Shown: in pieces, positions 54,240 to 63,091 of the stretch | Position numbering within the stretch: the first letter of the stretch is position 1 | How the letters are laid out: each line of letters opens with the position of its first letter | Assembly: GCA_026709985.1 (NCBI GenBank) | Contig: JAPORY010000065.1 | Location: forward strand, 1-64,000 | Reading direction: 5' to 3' | From: Aestuariivita sp. | Lineage (GTDB): Bacteria > Pseudomonadota > Alphaproteobacteria > Rhodobacterales > Rhodobacteraceae | Length of the DNA: 64,000 bases | Translations under genes and position numbers: made by a program | The notes under the pieces: model-generated | Databases searched by the model: none | The model's input: the letters and a program-made list of their open reading frames with translations, nothing else | What the model was told of the DNA's origin: nothing

Positions 54240-55549
54240 GATTCTGCACTCGGCGGGCTGTAGATGATGAAACTGTGATCGGTTTCGGCGTGCAGGACGA
54301 CTGGGGCCGATTGCGACACGGCAAGAGACGCCAATGCCCGTGCCGCTTTGCGGCGCAGCTGACGGATATTGTCGGCCCAAGCGCCAAAAGCGCGATCATT
54401 GGAAAGCACGAGAACAACGGGGCGGAACTCGGCCCCTGCTTGTTGTGACTGTTCTGAGCGCCAAGGCCCATCAAGCCATGCCGATGGCAAAAACGCCTCA
54501 AGGCACAAGAGCACATCACGACCCGTCACGGAAAAGGTCCCCGCGGGTGGGGCATACAGCGGGGCTTTCGGGTATGACTCAGCAGGGAACCACGATCCCG
54601 TATGACCCGGAACCCCGAGGCGGGAGCGCAGAAATACCCGATCTTCATAAGCACTGGCGGCACAACTGTTCGCATCAAAACGCCAAAGCGTGCTCCGCTG
54701 CGGTTCTCGCACACCAATGAGCATGGTGATGTCGGCTGAAGTCGCAAGCTCGCACCAAAAGGCCAGCACGGGCGCATCATCGGCATCCAAGATGTTTTCA
54801 CCGAGAATAACGAGGCTGCCGGGCCGGGTGGCATTGTGAATCGCATCCCGCAATCGCCAGCGCGTGCCATGCTCGGTAATGGCTGGTGGTTGCTTCACTG
54901 TCTGCCAACCGGTGGGAACCTCTCCAAGGCTTGAGGAGCGGGATTCCGCCATCTGCGCGACACCCACACCCAACGCCATGAATACCACGATGATGACCTT
55001 GCGGGGGTGACTCGAGGCTGGCCCGACTCGCGGATCGCCGAGTTGCTGGCGCCCAATTCCGCGAATCTCAAGGACGAATGCAACTACCAATAGGCCGAGA
55101 AAACCGAACACCGGGTAGGGTAGGGACTGGGTAGCTGCAGCGAGTACCAAGAGCGGCGAGGCGGGAAACACGGGGATGACCAGCAAGGTCAAGGTTGTGG
55201 CTATAAGCCCGATGATACTCGCCGCCATCATAATGCTCGTCAATAGTAGAACGGCGCCGGCACTGACCCACAACAGCGAGTGTCCAAGCCCGACGAGACC
55301 CAGACTACAGACCGCGATTGGCCAACCAAGAGTCACCCCCATCATGGCCGCCTTCATGGGGCGGTTTGGCGTCATAATGCCAATGACCAGCGGGACTAGT
55401 AGCCAACCCAAAGTCAGTCCGGGCACAAATAACGCCCCATAAGCTAAGCCAATGAGCGCCGCCGCGAGCCCCAGCACGATGGCCCCGTATTGCCATCTCA
55501 CACGCCCTGGATATGACCATGGTTGTAATGCTCGCAACTGAATAAGCAT
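54236..55549 (-). CDS. traB: conjugal transfer protein TraB
   Basis: 437 residues from ATG 55549. The N-terminal 200 residues contain five to six membrane helices. The C-terminal half (VILGENILDADDAPVLAFW, DVLLCLEAFLPSAWLDG) resembles the carbon-nitrogen hydrolase fold seen in TraB of Agrobacterium Ti plasmids and in apolipoprotein N-acyltransferases, with a Cys in LLCLEAF at the nucleophile position. TraB enhances conjugation in Ti plasmids; its chemistry is not settled. The start lies 1 bp past the stop of the transglycosylase gene. Confidence 0.82.
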   Translation of the reverse strand: MLIQLRALQPWSYPGRVRWQYGAIVLGLAAALIGLAYGALFVPGLTLGWLLVPLVIGIMTPNRPMKAAMMGVTLGWPIAVCSLGLVGLGHSLLWVSAGAVLLLTSIMMAASIIGLIATTLTLLVIPVFPASPLLVLAAATQSLPYPVFGFLGLLVVAFVLEIRGIGRQQLGDPRVGPASSHPRKVIIVVFMALGVGVAQMAESRSSSLGEVPTGWQTVKQPPAITEHGTRWRLRDAIHNATRPGSLVILGENILDADDAPVLAFWCELATSADITMLIGVREPQRSTLWRFDANSCAASAYEDRVFLRSRLGVPGHTGSWFPAESYPKAPLYAPPAGTFSVTGRDVLLCLEAFLPSAWLDGPWRSEQSQQAGAEFRPVVLVLSNDRAFGAWADNIRQLRRKAARALASLAVSQSAPVVLHAETDHSFIIYSPPSAES

Positions 55550-55550
55550 C

Positions 55551-56309
55551 TCACTCACTCGCGTACGGATCAAACGCCCACTTATGCACCGAAGGCGTGA
55601 GATCGGCTTTATTATTAGTCTTGCGCATCGCCGCGTTCGCATCTGCGATCCGTACGGCCCCAAACGCTAGCTGCTTAGGTTTGGGTGGTCGATGTCGGGA
55701 TCCCGAGGCCCTGCGCGATCCATTAGGCACAATCGGCAGGGTTTGCTCGCCAGCAAGAACTGCTAAGACGACCTCGGGGGTGGTTAGGGCCTTGTTGCCG
55801 GCGATCCCGTGATGCGCCGAATAGCCGCGCCGCTTACCAGCTGTGCGCGGTAACGATGCCCAGATCGATGCTAAACAATTGCCATAGCGTGGATGCGCCT
55901 TGGTATTGCGGGTAGTCGGGCGAGCACCACATTCCGCTAACAGGTGCCGGGCCAACTCGTCCTGAAGCCGTGCGTCAAACGTGCGATTGCGGTCAATGTT
56001 ATAGGTCCGCACCAGGCGCGAAAGCGTCGGATAGATGATTTGATAGCCGCCCGCAGCGGTTGAGGCGGTTTTTAGCCGGCGCGATTGCTGTTGCCAAGCT
56101 AAGACCTCACCAACCGTCATTTTGGTTAAGGGCTGCGGCGGCGCGATTCGAATACGGCGCTCATAATCGTTATAGCCGTCGGGGGCTTCTAAGGCACGAA
56201 TAAAGGTCAGCAAATCTTCATTAAGAGGTGCATTACTAGCTGCAGCCCGGCTGTTGGCCATAGGCCCCAGCAGCAGCCCGACAATTATTATTATGACTGC
56301 GGGGCGCAT
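55551..56309 (-). CDS. exported lytic transglycosylase, lambda-endolysin-like
   Basis: 252 residues from ATG 56309. A signal peptide (AVIIIIVGLLLGPMANSRAAA) leads to a domain resembling phage lambda endolysin R: a Glu in RALEAPDGYNDY, the TASTAAGGYQI block and CLASIWASLP. It would cut peptidoglycan to let the transfer channel through, the job of VirB1. The C-terminal 80 residues are basic and Pro-rich. It is a paralogue of the N-terminal domain of the next upstream gene. Confidence 0.82.
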   Translation of the reverse strand: MRPAVIIIIVGLLLGPMANSRAAASNAPLNEDLLTFIRALEAPDGYNDYERRIRIAPPQPLTKMTVGEVLAWQQQSRRLKTASTAAGGYQIIYPTLSRLVRTYNIDRNRTFDARLQDELARHLLAECGARPTTRNTKAHPRYGNCLASIWASLPRTAGKRRGYSAHHGIAGNKALTTPEVVLAVLAGEQTLPIVPNGSRRASGSRHRPPKPKQLAFGAVRIADANAAMRKTNNKADLTPSVHKWAFDPYASE

Positions 56310-56311
56310 AA

Positions 56312-57739
56312 TTAAGCCCCGACCTTGCTGGTGAGGCTCTTGGACTTGCCTTTGCTCGAAAAGCGAAAGCGCCCCATCAGCTTCGGATGCTTTTGCTTTG
56401 GCCCGCCTGCAATTGCTGCCAACACTTGCGGCAGGTACCACACAAGGACCGTTGCGATCACCTCCATGAGCAGAATGGTGATCGCCGCCACTAACGGATT
56501 ACGGCTCGCCGCCATAATCTCCGCCGCAATCGGGGTCGTTAAGGCCATCACCACTAACGCGGTGACCAAGGCCAAGGCCGCGCCGATCATATGTCGCATA
56601 TACGCCTTCGCGGTGGGCGTCATTTCCTGCAAACCACCAAAACCTAACGCCAATAAACCACTGGCCCCGATGAGTACTAAATTTAGTGTCCAATAGATCA
56701 TGGCGGCGATCTGCGCCCCGCCGGTCACAATAATCGGCAGTACAAACGCTTGGATCGAAGCTCGCACGGGGGCCGGATAGATCATCAGCCCCTCAAGCAG
56801 CGAAAACACCAACACCATGCGCCCGGCGGCGAAATTCGCCACCGAAAACTCGCCGGCACCAGCCGCGCCCGCGATCTCGAATGCAATTGAGCGCAATCCC
56901 TGCAGGAACACGTCGGGAAACAACAGCAGTCCCAAGCACAGCAGCACGATCAATAATCGCAGCACTAATCCGCGCATCATGCCCGGCAGTCTGCCGGCAA
57001 AAAGCCAACCGCCGCCACGAATGACGAGATCAATCACGAACAGCGTCAGTAGCAGGCCAATCGCGATGCCCGCCATAGCATTCATGGTCCGATCTGCGGA
57101 CTCTGCCATCTCCTCAAGGGCGCGATCCCAATTAAAGCCAAATCGCTCGCCCAACTGAATAGCATCGATTTCGGCGGCCAAGCGCGGGTCGTTTGGTGCA
57201 ATGGAGCAGTCAAGAACCCCTTGCCAACTGCTGGCCGTGATTAAGCTATGGTTGCCGGAAATTCCTTCGTAAGCCGACTGGCCAGTGCGAAGGTCGGGAA
57301 GGGCGGCCCAGACTTGCGCGATCCGATTAGCTGTCTCCGGCGAGGTATCGCCGTCGCGATATCCCGTCTCGCGTAATAAATGCCGACCAATGCGATCTTG
57401 CGTACCGGCATCGAACCGCTGGGATCCCGAGACCACGCCCTGATCAACCAAGCGCTGTAGCGTTGGGCGAATCACTTGATATTGGCCCGCCGCCGTCGAA
57501 ACCGATCCGGCGCGAGCGGTCTGGCGTTGCCACAGCAGTACTTCGTCAACTGTCATTGAGGATAAGGGACGGGGCGGCGGGGTTGCCCCCGAATAGACGG
57601 TATCATAACCGCCGGGTGCCTCGAGTTGGCCAACCAGCTCCAGAATATCATCTTCAGTACACGCCAATGCCGCTAACGCCGTCAGCAGCCACAAGGCGGT
57701 GATGCGAAGCATATAGCGGGTGAGCGCCAAGACCTTCAC
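56312..57739 (-). CDS. lytic transglycosylase fused to a TrbL/VirB6-like membrane protein
   Basis: 475 residues, with a likely GTG start at 57739 in a GTGA overlap with trbI. Residues 1-25 form a signal peptide. Residues 30-180 form a lambda-endolysin-type domain with QLEAPGGYDTVYSG, VSTAAGQYQV and RIAQVWAALPD. From residue 205 there are about six membrane helices (VIDLVIRGGGWLF, GLVLRLLIVLLCLGLLL) like TrbL/VirB6. So wall-cutting and inner-membrane channel functions are joined in one chain. A separate, conventional TrbL is at 61118. The fusion is continuous in frame. Confidence 0.85.
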   Translation of the reverse strand: MKVLALTRYMLRITALWLLTALAALACTEDDILELVGQLEAPGGYDTVYSGATPPPRPLSSMTVDEVLLWQRQTARAGSVSTAAGQYQVIRPTLQRLVDQGVVSGSQRFDAGTQDRIGRHLLRETGYRDGDTSPETANRIAQVWAALPDLRTGQSAYEGISGNHSLITASSWQGVLDCSIAPNDPRLAAEIDAIQLGERFGFNWDRALEEMAESADRTMNAMAGIAIGLLLTLFVIDLVIRGGGWLFAGRLPGMMRGLVLRLLIVLLCLGLLLFPDVFLQGLRSIAFEIAGAAGAGEFSVANFAAGRMVLVFSLLEGLMIYPAPVRASIQAFVLPIIVTGGAQIAAMIYWTLNLVLIGASGLLALGFGGLQEMTPTAKAYMRHMIGAALALVTALVVMALTTPIAAEIMAASRNPLVAAITILLMEVIATVLVWYLPQVLAAIAGGPKQKHPKLMGRFRFSSKGKSKSLTSKVGA

Positions 57740-58779
57740 GACCAAGGCTCCGCCACGGGCAGCGCGAGATCTTCTTCAATCAGCACATTCATAATGGCCC
57801 CCGCCTTCACGCGGAACCGCGTGCCTTGACTTAAGATCTGGCCGAGATACTGCTCCGCGACCCGTTCGGTGGCGGTGCCCGTGGCGCCTGCGAGCAACGC
57901 ACTAAGATCATTTCGATCTCTTGTTGATTCCTGACCGGTCAGAATCTGTGTCGCATTACCCGCGAGATCAAAGAGGATGGCGGCACCGAAGGCTTTGAAA
58001 AGTCCCGTGCTGCGACGGCCACGAATGCCCGCAGCGCCGTCAGCACCGAGCGAGGAGAAATCATCAAGTTCAATCGGATCGCCATTCGGCATCCGTAAAT
58101 CATCCCAAGACACAAATAATCGTTGTGATCCCGCCGAAGCGGCCTGCTGATACCGACCAATTAAGCGCGAACCGCGCGGAATGAGAATATGTTTACCCGT
58201 CAGCGTATCGAAGACATTCTCGGATACCCGTGCTCGAACCAGACCGGGTAAGGCACTATCAAGCGCACTCTCAAGTACGGTGGGGATAACGGTGCCACGG
58301 GCCAAATTATGCTTGGCTTTTGGTAGGGGCAGGGGCTCCAGAATGTTTGGGGCCGATGGTGTGACTTCAGTCTCTGTTGCTTCGGCGCGTTGCTCCTCCT
58401 CTTCGGCGCGAATCATCTCGCGAAGATCCCGTACCGGCGGTGACAGTGGGCTTTCGGAAGCCAGGCGTGCCCGTTCAGCGCGTCTAATTTCGTCTTCCGA
58501 TAGGCCCTCATCAATCGGCGCGACCGTTGCAGGTGGTAGGTCCGGCGGTGGTTCGGGAATATCCGCCGGCTCATCGTCCGGAAAATTATCGCGGGCAACC
58601 ACCTCCGTGCGAGGGGTGATTTCTTCGAGTTGCGGCTCACTGGAGCCAAACCAATCAGCGTCACCCTGAAACCACACCACAATCAACGTCAACAACCCCA
58701 GCGCGACGCCGCCAAGGGTGAGGAATAACCCACTGCGCGGGATTGGCTCTTTGGAGGTGACTTGGTCCGACTCAGCCAT
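57736..58779 (-). CDS. trbI: conjugal transfer protein TrbI (VirB10)
   Basis: 347 residues from ATG 58779, which overlaps the end of the methylase gene by 8 bp. One N-terminal membrane helix (LFLTLGGVALGLLTLIVVW), a long Pro/Glu-rich periplasmic linker, and the VirB10 C-terminal beta-barrel domain with ARGTVIPTVLESALDS, GKHILIPRGSRLIGRY and the antenna region. It spans both membranes and transmits ATP-driven signals in the T4SS. Intact. Confidence 0.93.
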   Translation of the reverse strand: MAESDQVTSKEPIPRSGLFLTLGGVALGLLTLIVVWFQGDADWFGSSEPQLEEITPRTEVVARDNFPDDEPADIPEPPPDLPPATVAPIDEGLSEDEIRRAERARLASESPLSPPVRDLREMIRAEEEEQRAEATETEVTPSAPNILEPLPLPKAKHNLARGTVIPTVLESALDSALPGLVRARVSENVFDTLTGKHILIPRGSRLIGRYQQAASAGSQRLFVSWDDLRMPNGDPIELDDFSSLGADGAAGIRGRRSTGLFKAFGAAILFDLAGNATQILTGQESTRDRNDLSALLAGATGTATERVAEQYLGQILSQGTRFRVKAGAIMNVLIEEDLALPVAEPWS

Positions 58780-60424
58780 TAGTGCTGAATAAGTCACGTT
58801 GAATGGCTTTGCCGGTGTCAGGATCGGCCATCGGGGGTAACATCGGCTTGATGCGGGGGGTGGCGAGGTGTTCCGCTATCGACCAGAACTGCAGTCTTGG
58901 AAAGGAACTGACGCCAATAGTATAGGTTCCCAGCGCCGCGGCTTGGGTGAGGGCATTTTTGGTGGTAGTCTTATTGAGCGTAATAAACAGCCCAGCGGTG
59001 GCTTTCTCTCGCTCAATCACATGGAGAAAGTCGCGTAGCGTTGCGGCTGAGTATCCACTGCCTTTCACTTGCGCGATGATCAGCCCGGTTTCACCATCAA
59101 TATCGTCGTAAATCCGGCCGCGGCCGTCAATGCCACCGTCACCAACTTTGGTTTGGTTTGGTGCTAATCCTTCAATGCGAGTGACAGCCCAAGCCTCAAA
59201 ATCAAAGGGGTTATCTTTGAGCATCAATCGGGCCGCTTCCATATCTTCAGGAATCCCGTGCGCTGGTATGCTCGCATCCTTGAATCGGCGGTACTTAATG
59301 AGGTCAATCGCGCGCGGGCTAACATCAATGCCAAGCCAACGGCGCCCATTACGATGCGCGGCGTCTAACGTGGTGCCGCCCCCGCAGAAGGGGTCACAAA
59401 CGATGTCACCGGGACTACTGCTTGCCTGAACAATGCGTTCAAGCAGCGCGAGCGGCTTTTGCGTATCATAACCAAGACTCTCGGAGCGTCCGACCGGCGA
59501 TATATCGGTCCAAAGCCCGGTTAGGCTTTGCTCCGGGGTCCCTTGCAAATAGCGCTTCAGCCGCGGGCGACCATTACTCGTCCAATGAATGAGGCCGATG
59601 CGGTCAAGTTCTTCACACTTCTCCAGTTGATTAAGGGTTGCATAGTTCTCCTTTAGCTCCGTTTGTGCCCAATCTGGTAGTTTGGACAATGCTGGTGGTG
59701 CCCAGGCGCGGCCCGCCGAGGGCAGAATGCCTTTGAAGGGCTGGTAGGCGGCCTCACCGCCCTGCTTGCCACCCGTAAGGTCAGTGCTGGTAAAAATACC
59801 GCGATCATCGGACAAATGATACAAATCTTCGATCTGGGTTTCCGTCATCGGGATCTTCACCCCGTGAAAGGTAAATTTTGACCCCATTGTGTAAAACAAA
59901 ATCGAATCCGTGACGGCATCAAATTTCCGAATTGACAGGGGGTGGGCGTTGGTGCGACGCCAAACGATTTCATTCTGAAAATTACCAGCGCCAAAAATGC
60001 TATCCATGAGCAGCTTGAGATAATGACTCGCGGCGGAATCACAGTGTAGATAAATGCTGCCGGTATCTCGGAGCACACGCTTCATCTCGGTCAACCGTTC
60101 CGCCATATAGGTCAGATAAGCCAGCATCCCGCACTCGCCGATCACTTCGGTCAGGCCGCGAATTGCCTTATGCGCCGGATGATTGACCGCACGGCGCAGC
60201 CGCTCTAGCCGCTGTTGGGCGGTTTCGCCCCATATCCAAGTGTCAGTAAAAGCCCGAACTTGCGCCGGAACACCATTGCCGCGGCCAAAAGTCTGATTAT
60301 AATTCGCCTTCGAGTTGAACGGTGGATCTAGATAAATGAGGTCAATGCACTCGGCGGGCCAATCGTGCATGATCTCCAAGCAATCGCCGTAATATAGGCT
60401 ATTGGGAGTTGGGTTCCGGGTCAT
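58772..60424 (-). CDS. DNA methyltransferase fused to an Mrr-like endonuclease domain
   Basis: 550 residues. The methylase has motif IV first (LIYLDPPFNSKANYNQ, near residue 35) and motif I later (DPFCGGGTTLDAAHRNG near 345), the beta-class order, for N6-adenine or N4-cytosine. Residues 410-510 look like an Mrr-type PD-(D/E)XK nuclease: VGDGGIDGRGRIYDD and LIIAQVKGSGYS. The gene starts 40 bp after trbF with an AAGGAA site and overlaps trbI, so it is a true member of the transfer operon, sitting where trbG normally lies. It might modify the element's DNA or act as a combined restriction-modification enzyme. Confidence 0.87.
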   Translation of the reverse strand: MTRNPTPNSLYYGDCLEIMHDWPAECIDLIYLDPPFNSKANYNQTFGRGNGVPAQVRAFTDTWIWGETAQQRLERLRRAVNHPAHKAIRGLTEVIGECGMLAYLTYMAERLTEMKRVLRDTGSIYLHCDSAASHYLKLLMDSIFGAGNFQNEIVWRRTNAHPLSIRKFDAVTDSILFYTMGSKFTFHGVKIPMTETQIEDLYHLSDDRGIFTSTDLTGGKQGGEAAYQPFKGILPSAGRAWAPPALSKLPDWAQTELKENYATLNQLEKCEELDRIGLIHWTSNGRPRLKRYLQGTPEQSLTGLWTDISPVGRSESLGYDTQKPLALLERIVQASSSPGDIVCDPFCGGGTTLDAAHRNGRRWLGIDVSPRAIDLIKYRRFKDASIPAHGIPEDMEAARLMLKDNPFDFEAWAVTRIEGLAPNQTKVGDGGIDGRGRIYDDIDGETGLIIAQVKGSGYSAATLRDFLHVIEREKATAGLFITLNKTTTKNALTQAAALGTYTIGVSSFPRLQFWSIAEHLATPRIKPMLPPMADPDTGKAIQRDLFSTNG

Positions 60425-60464
60425 TGTGGTTCCTTGTGTGTCTTAGTTTGCGGGCATTTTCTTA

Positions 60465-61121
60465 TTACTCAACCCGTACCACATCCCAGTCCTCAATCAC
60501 CATGCCGAGGGGATTTTGTAGGAGGATGGTGTCATCGCGCACGCGGCGCTGCGCGAGGGTGAACGTCCCTTGCCAGCGCGTTACCGCCTCGATGCGCCCG
60601 GTATTCCGCCGCCGACGGGTTTCGGTCCATTCGGCAAACCAACTGCGGCCGCCGAGATAGGTAACCCCGGCCATTGCAACATCGACCGTCTCGGTTTCGG
60701 CGCGGCGAAAAGGATCATTTTGATCCGCCCACTCAACGATCTTGGTGTCGCCAACCGAACCACTTTCTAGAAAGAATTGCAGGCGCCGCAAGCGCCCGCG
60801 CATTACCGCACCATCGGTCGATACCGATCGCCATTGCCGCACCAAGGTTCCCAGTTGTTGCTTAACCACCGCTTCGGGCCACTCGGTCACTGACTTCGGG
60901 GCGAGGGCCGCTTGTGGCTGGTTTAATTCATCAACAAAAACGATGTAGGGGATGTATCGGGAGGTCACGGCCGCATAGACACTCAAGCCCAGCGCGACCG
61001 CCGTGAGACCTAAGGTTGCGAACGCAATCGCCCGCCACCGATCACGCTCAATGGCCAGATTGCCGTGCCGATCCTCCCAAAGACGGCGGCCAATATCTTC
61101 TGGTCGTGTCTTCGCTGTCAT
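60465..61121 (-). CDS. trbF: conjugal transfer protein TrbF (VirB8)
   Basis: 218 residues. A short cytoplasmic start (WEDRHGNLAIERDRWR), one membrane helix (IAFATLGLTAVALGLSVYAAV) and the periplasmic VirB8 fold with IPYIVFVDELNQP and RWQGTFTLAQRRV. It nucleates the inner-membrane complex of the T4SS. Overlaps trbL by 4 bp (ATGA). Intact and of usual length. Confidence 0.92.
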   Translation of the reverse strand: MTAKTRPEDIGRRLWEDRHGNLAIERDRWRAIAFATLGLTAVALGLSVYAAVTSRYIPYIVFVDELNQPQAALAPKSVTEWPEAVVKQQLGTLVRQWRSVSTDGAVMRGRLRRLQFFLESGSVGDTKIVEWADQNDPFRRAETETVDVAMAGVTYLGGRSWFAEWTETRRRRNTGRIEAVTRWQGTFTLAQRRVRDDTILLQNPLGMVIEDWDVVRVE

Positions 61122-62263
61122 GGTTTATGACCGAGTTTCTTCGCCACCGCGTCGCCTAACTTGCGTAGGGTTTCGCCACGCGCCACTGACTGCCCGCCGC
61201 CAATCGCATTATCGCGAGCGCCAGTACCAAAGCCCTTGAAGGCGGCCGTCGCAACCGCCGTCGGTGAGCCGCCGCCGCGAGCCACTTCGGCGCCTTGTTT
61301 TGCGGCGCGAGTAACGCCGCCAACCCCACCCGCAGTGGCGCCAATCACGCCCGCGGTCGCCGCCGTTTGCGCCACCCGCCCAACTTGCTGGGAGGCCCCC
61401 GAGGAAAACCGACCGCCGACCAAACTCTCCAGCGAATCGGGTAACGTCATAATCAAAATCGCCCCGACGATCTGCATCAGAATCATGGCCATGGCCGCAC
61501 CAAAGCCACCGCCGTTAACCTGAGTGAGACCAGTGGTCATCTCGCCCGTCGCCGCCACAATGATCAATAAGCCCATCAGCTTAAAGGCTTTACCAATCAA
61601 CGAGTTGACGTAGCCAAGCGCAATGTCGCGGGTTTCGGTTAAGCCCGCAAACATCAGCGCCACCAAACCGGCGAGGGCACAGAGATAGAGTTCGGCCCAA
61701 ATAACAACCAGCATGGCGACGGTTACGGCCAAGACGATCACTGAGATGGCGGCGGCGACCACGTAAAAAATTGAACCTGGACTCCAGACCGAAATCTCAC
61801 GAAGCCAGCTCACGGCCCGGTTTAATCCGTCGCCAACTAAATTCGAGGCTGATACGTCCGGGCTACCCGCCTCGCCCGCAATCCGAATCGCCGTATCCGC
61901 CAGCCAGTTGACAAACTCCGGGATAATCAGAATGAAGGCCGCCGCCACGGTGACAAAGCCGATCTGGAAGGCAAACCCGCGCATCAAACCCTCAATTGGT
62001 TCATTGCCGATCAAGGCGCGCCCGGCGCGAAGCACAAAATCTACGACCAACAGCGCGAATAATGCGCCACGAGCAATGTCGGAGAGACGGGTACCAATCG
62101 TCGCGAAGCTGTCCCTAATCTGCTCAATGACCTGATCTAGAACCCCGCCAGCTTCCGCAGCGGCCTCGGTGTCAGTGTCCGCCAAGACCGCATCGGGAAC
62201 TAGCAGCACCAAAGCCGCGGCCAGCACCCACAAACTGCACTGAATGGAGCAGCGACTAATCAA
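61118..62263 (-). CDS. trbL: conjugal transfer protein TrbL (VirB6-type)
   Basis: 381 residues. An N-terminal signal-like segment, then about six membrane helices including RGALFALLVVDFVLRAGRALIG and IGFVTVAAAFILIIPEF, and a polar Gly/Ala-rich C-terminus (QTAATAGVIGATAGGVGG). It forms the inner-membrane channel. It overlaps trbJ by 8 bp and trbF by 4 bp. Confidence 0.92.
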   Translation of the reverse strand: MISRCSIQCSLWVLAAALVLLVPDAVLADTDTEAAAEAGGVLDQVIEQIRDSFATIGTRLSDIARGALFALLVVDFVLRAGRALIGNEPIEGLMRGFAFQIGFVTVAAAFILIIPEFVNWLADTAIRIAGEAGSPDVSASNLVGDGLNRAVSWLREISVWSPGSIFYVVAAAISVIVLAVTVAMLVVIWAELYLCALAGLVALMFAGLTETRDIALGYVNSLIGKAFKLMGLLIIVAATGEMTTGLTQVNGGGFGAAMAMILMQIVGAILIMTLPDSLESLVGGRFSSGASQQVGRVAQTAATAGVIGATAGGVGGVTRAAKQGAEVARGGGSPTAVATAAFKGFGTGARDNAIGGGQSVARGETLRKLGDAVAKKLGHKP

Positions 62264-63071
62264 GGAAGATCTCCCTAATCGTCCGCCCTTGATCGGCGTT
62301 ATCTAAGGCTTCAATGGTTTCTTGAACTTCGCGCTCATGACGGCGATCCGCCGCTTCGTCGCGATCCATATTGGCTAGTACCCGTGACCAGGCGATGGCA
62401 TTCTGCTCAACCTGCGTGGCGGTAATCGCCCGCAACCCACCAAGATGGCGGCTCATAGCCGCCGCCAGCTGATTAGCGCCCTGCAGGACCTGCATTTGGC
62501 CCACCTCATTGCCAAACCGCGATGATATCTGTTGTAGAAGTTGCGCTTCGCTTTGGACATCAGCCAGCGTCAAATTGGCATTGGAGAGACTGGTCTCAAG
62601 GGTACTGTCCCATTGCCCTTGCCAATCATTATACCGTTCGGCCAATCGTGCGCGTTCGAGGCCGGATTGCTCATAGAGCGGGTCTTCAATCAGTCCGGAG
62701 CGGAGAAAGGTATCAAGCGACGCTCCCGAAGCAGCAACGAGGCCAGCACGTTCCCCAATCTGCTGCAATTGCAATATCGGGCGCGTGGCATCACGCAGAT
62801 GTTGTGCCGGCAGCGATTTGATATTGCGCAGCATCAGCTCGTATGAGGAAATCTGCGTTTGCAGCTGCTGAATTTGCTTCGCGAGACTCGTGGTTTCGGT
62901 TTTCAGAATGTCGCTCTCTAAACCCGCAATAACCGCAAGTTCGGCGTTGTTCGCGAGCTGCGTCCATTCTTTGGCGACACCCACACCCTTCGCTACCAAC
63001 GGGCCGGCGGCAGCAATGGCTAATGTGAACGCCAAAAATCCGGCGCGGATTGGGCGTAAGGTTCGGTTCAT
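62256..63071 (-). CDS. trbJ: conjugal transfer protein TrbJ (VirB5-type)
   Basis: 271 residues from ATG 63071, which has a GAGAGGA site; an in-frame ATG at 63095 overlaps trbE but adds residues before the signal peptide. The signal peptide (AGFLAFTLAIAAAGPLVA) is followed by a long helical protein with EWTQLANNAEL and QLQTQISSYELMLRNIKSLP, the TrbJ signature. It acts in the periplasm as a minor pilus or adhesion component. No trbK follows. Confidence 0.9.
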   Translation of the reverse strand: MNRTLRPIRAGFLAFTLAIAAAGPLVAKGVGVAKEWTQLANNAELAVIAGLESDILKTETTSLAKQIQQLQTQISSYELMLRNIKSLPAQHLRDATRPILQLQQIGERAGLVAASGASLDTFLRSGLIEDPLYEQSGLERARLAERYNDWQGQWDSTLETSLSNANLTLADVQSEAQLLQQISSRFGNEVGQMQVLQGANQLAAAMSRHLGGLRAITATQVEQNAIAWSRVLANMDRDEAADRRHEREVQETIEALDNADQGRTIREIFLD

Positions 63072-63091
63072 CGTATCCTCTCTTTCCTGCG

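Noticed and set aside
54076..54519. Minus-strand frame spanning the traB and traG junction, which could suggest a frameshifted fusion
   Set aside because: Both genes are intact with a normal ATGA overlap; the frame is a shadow.
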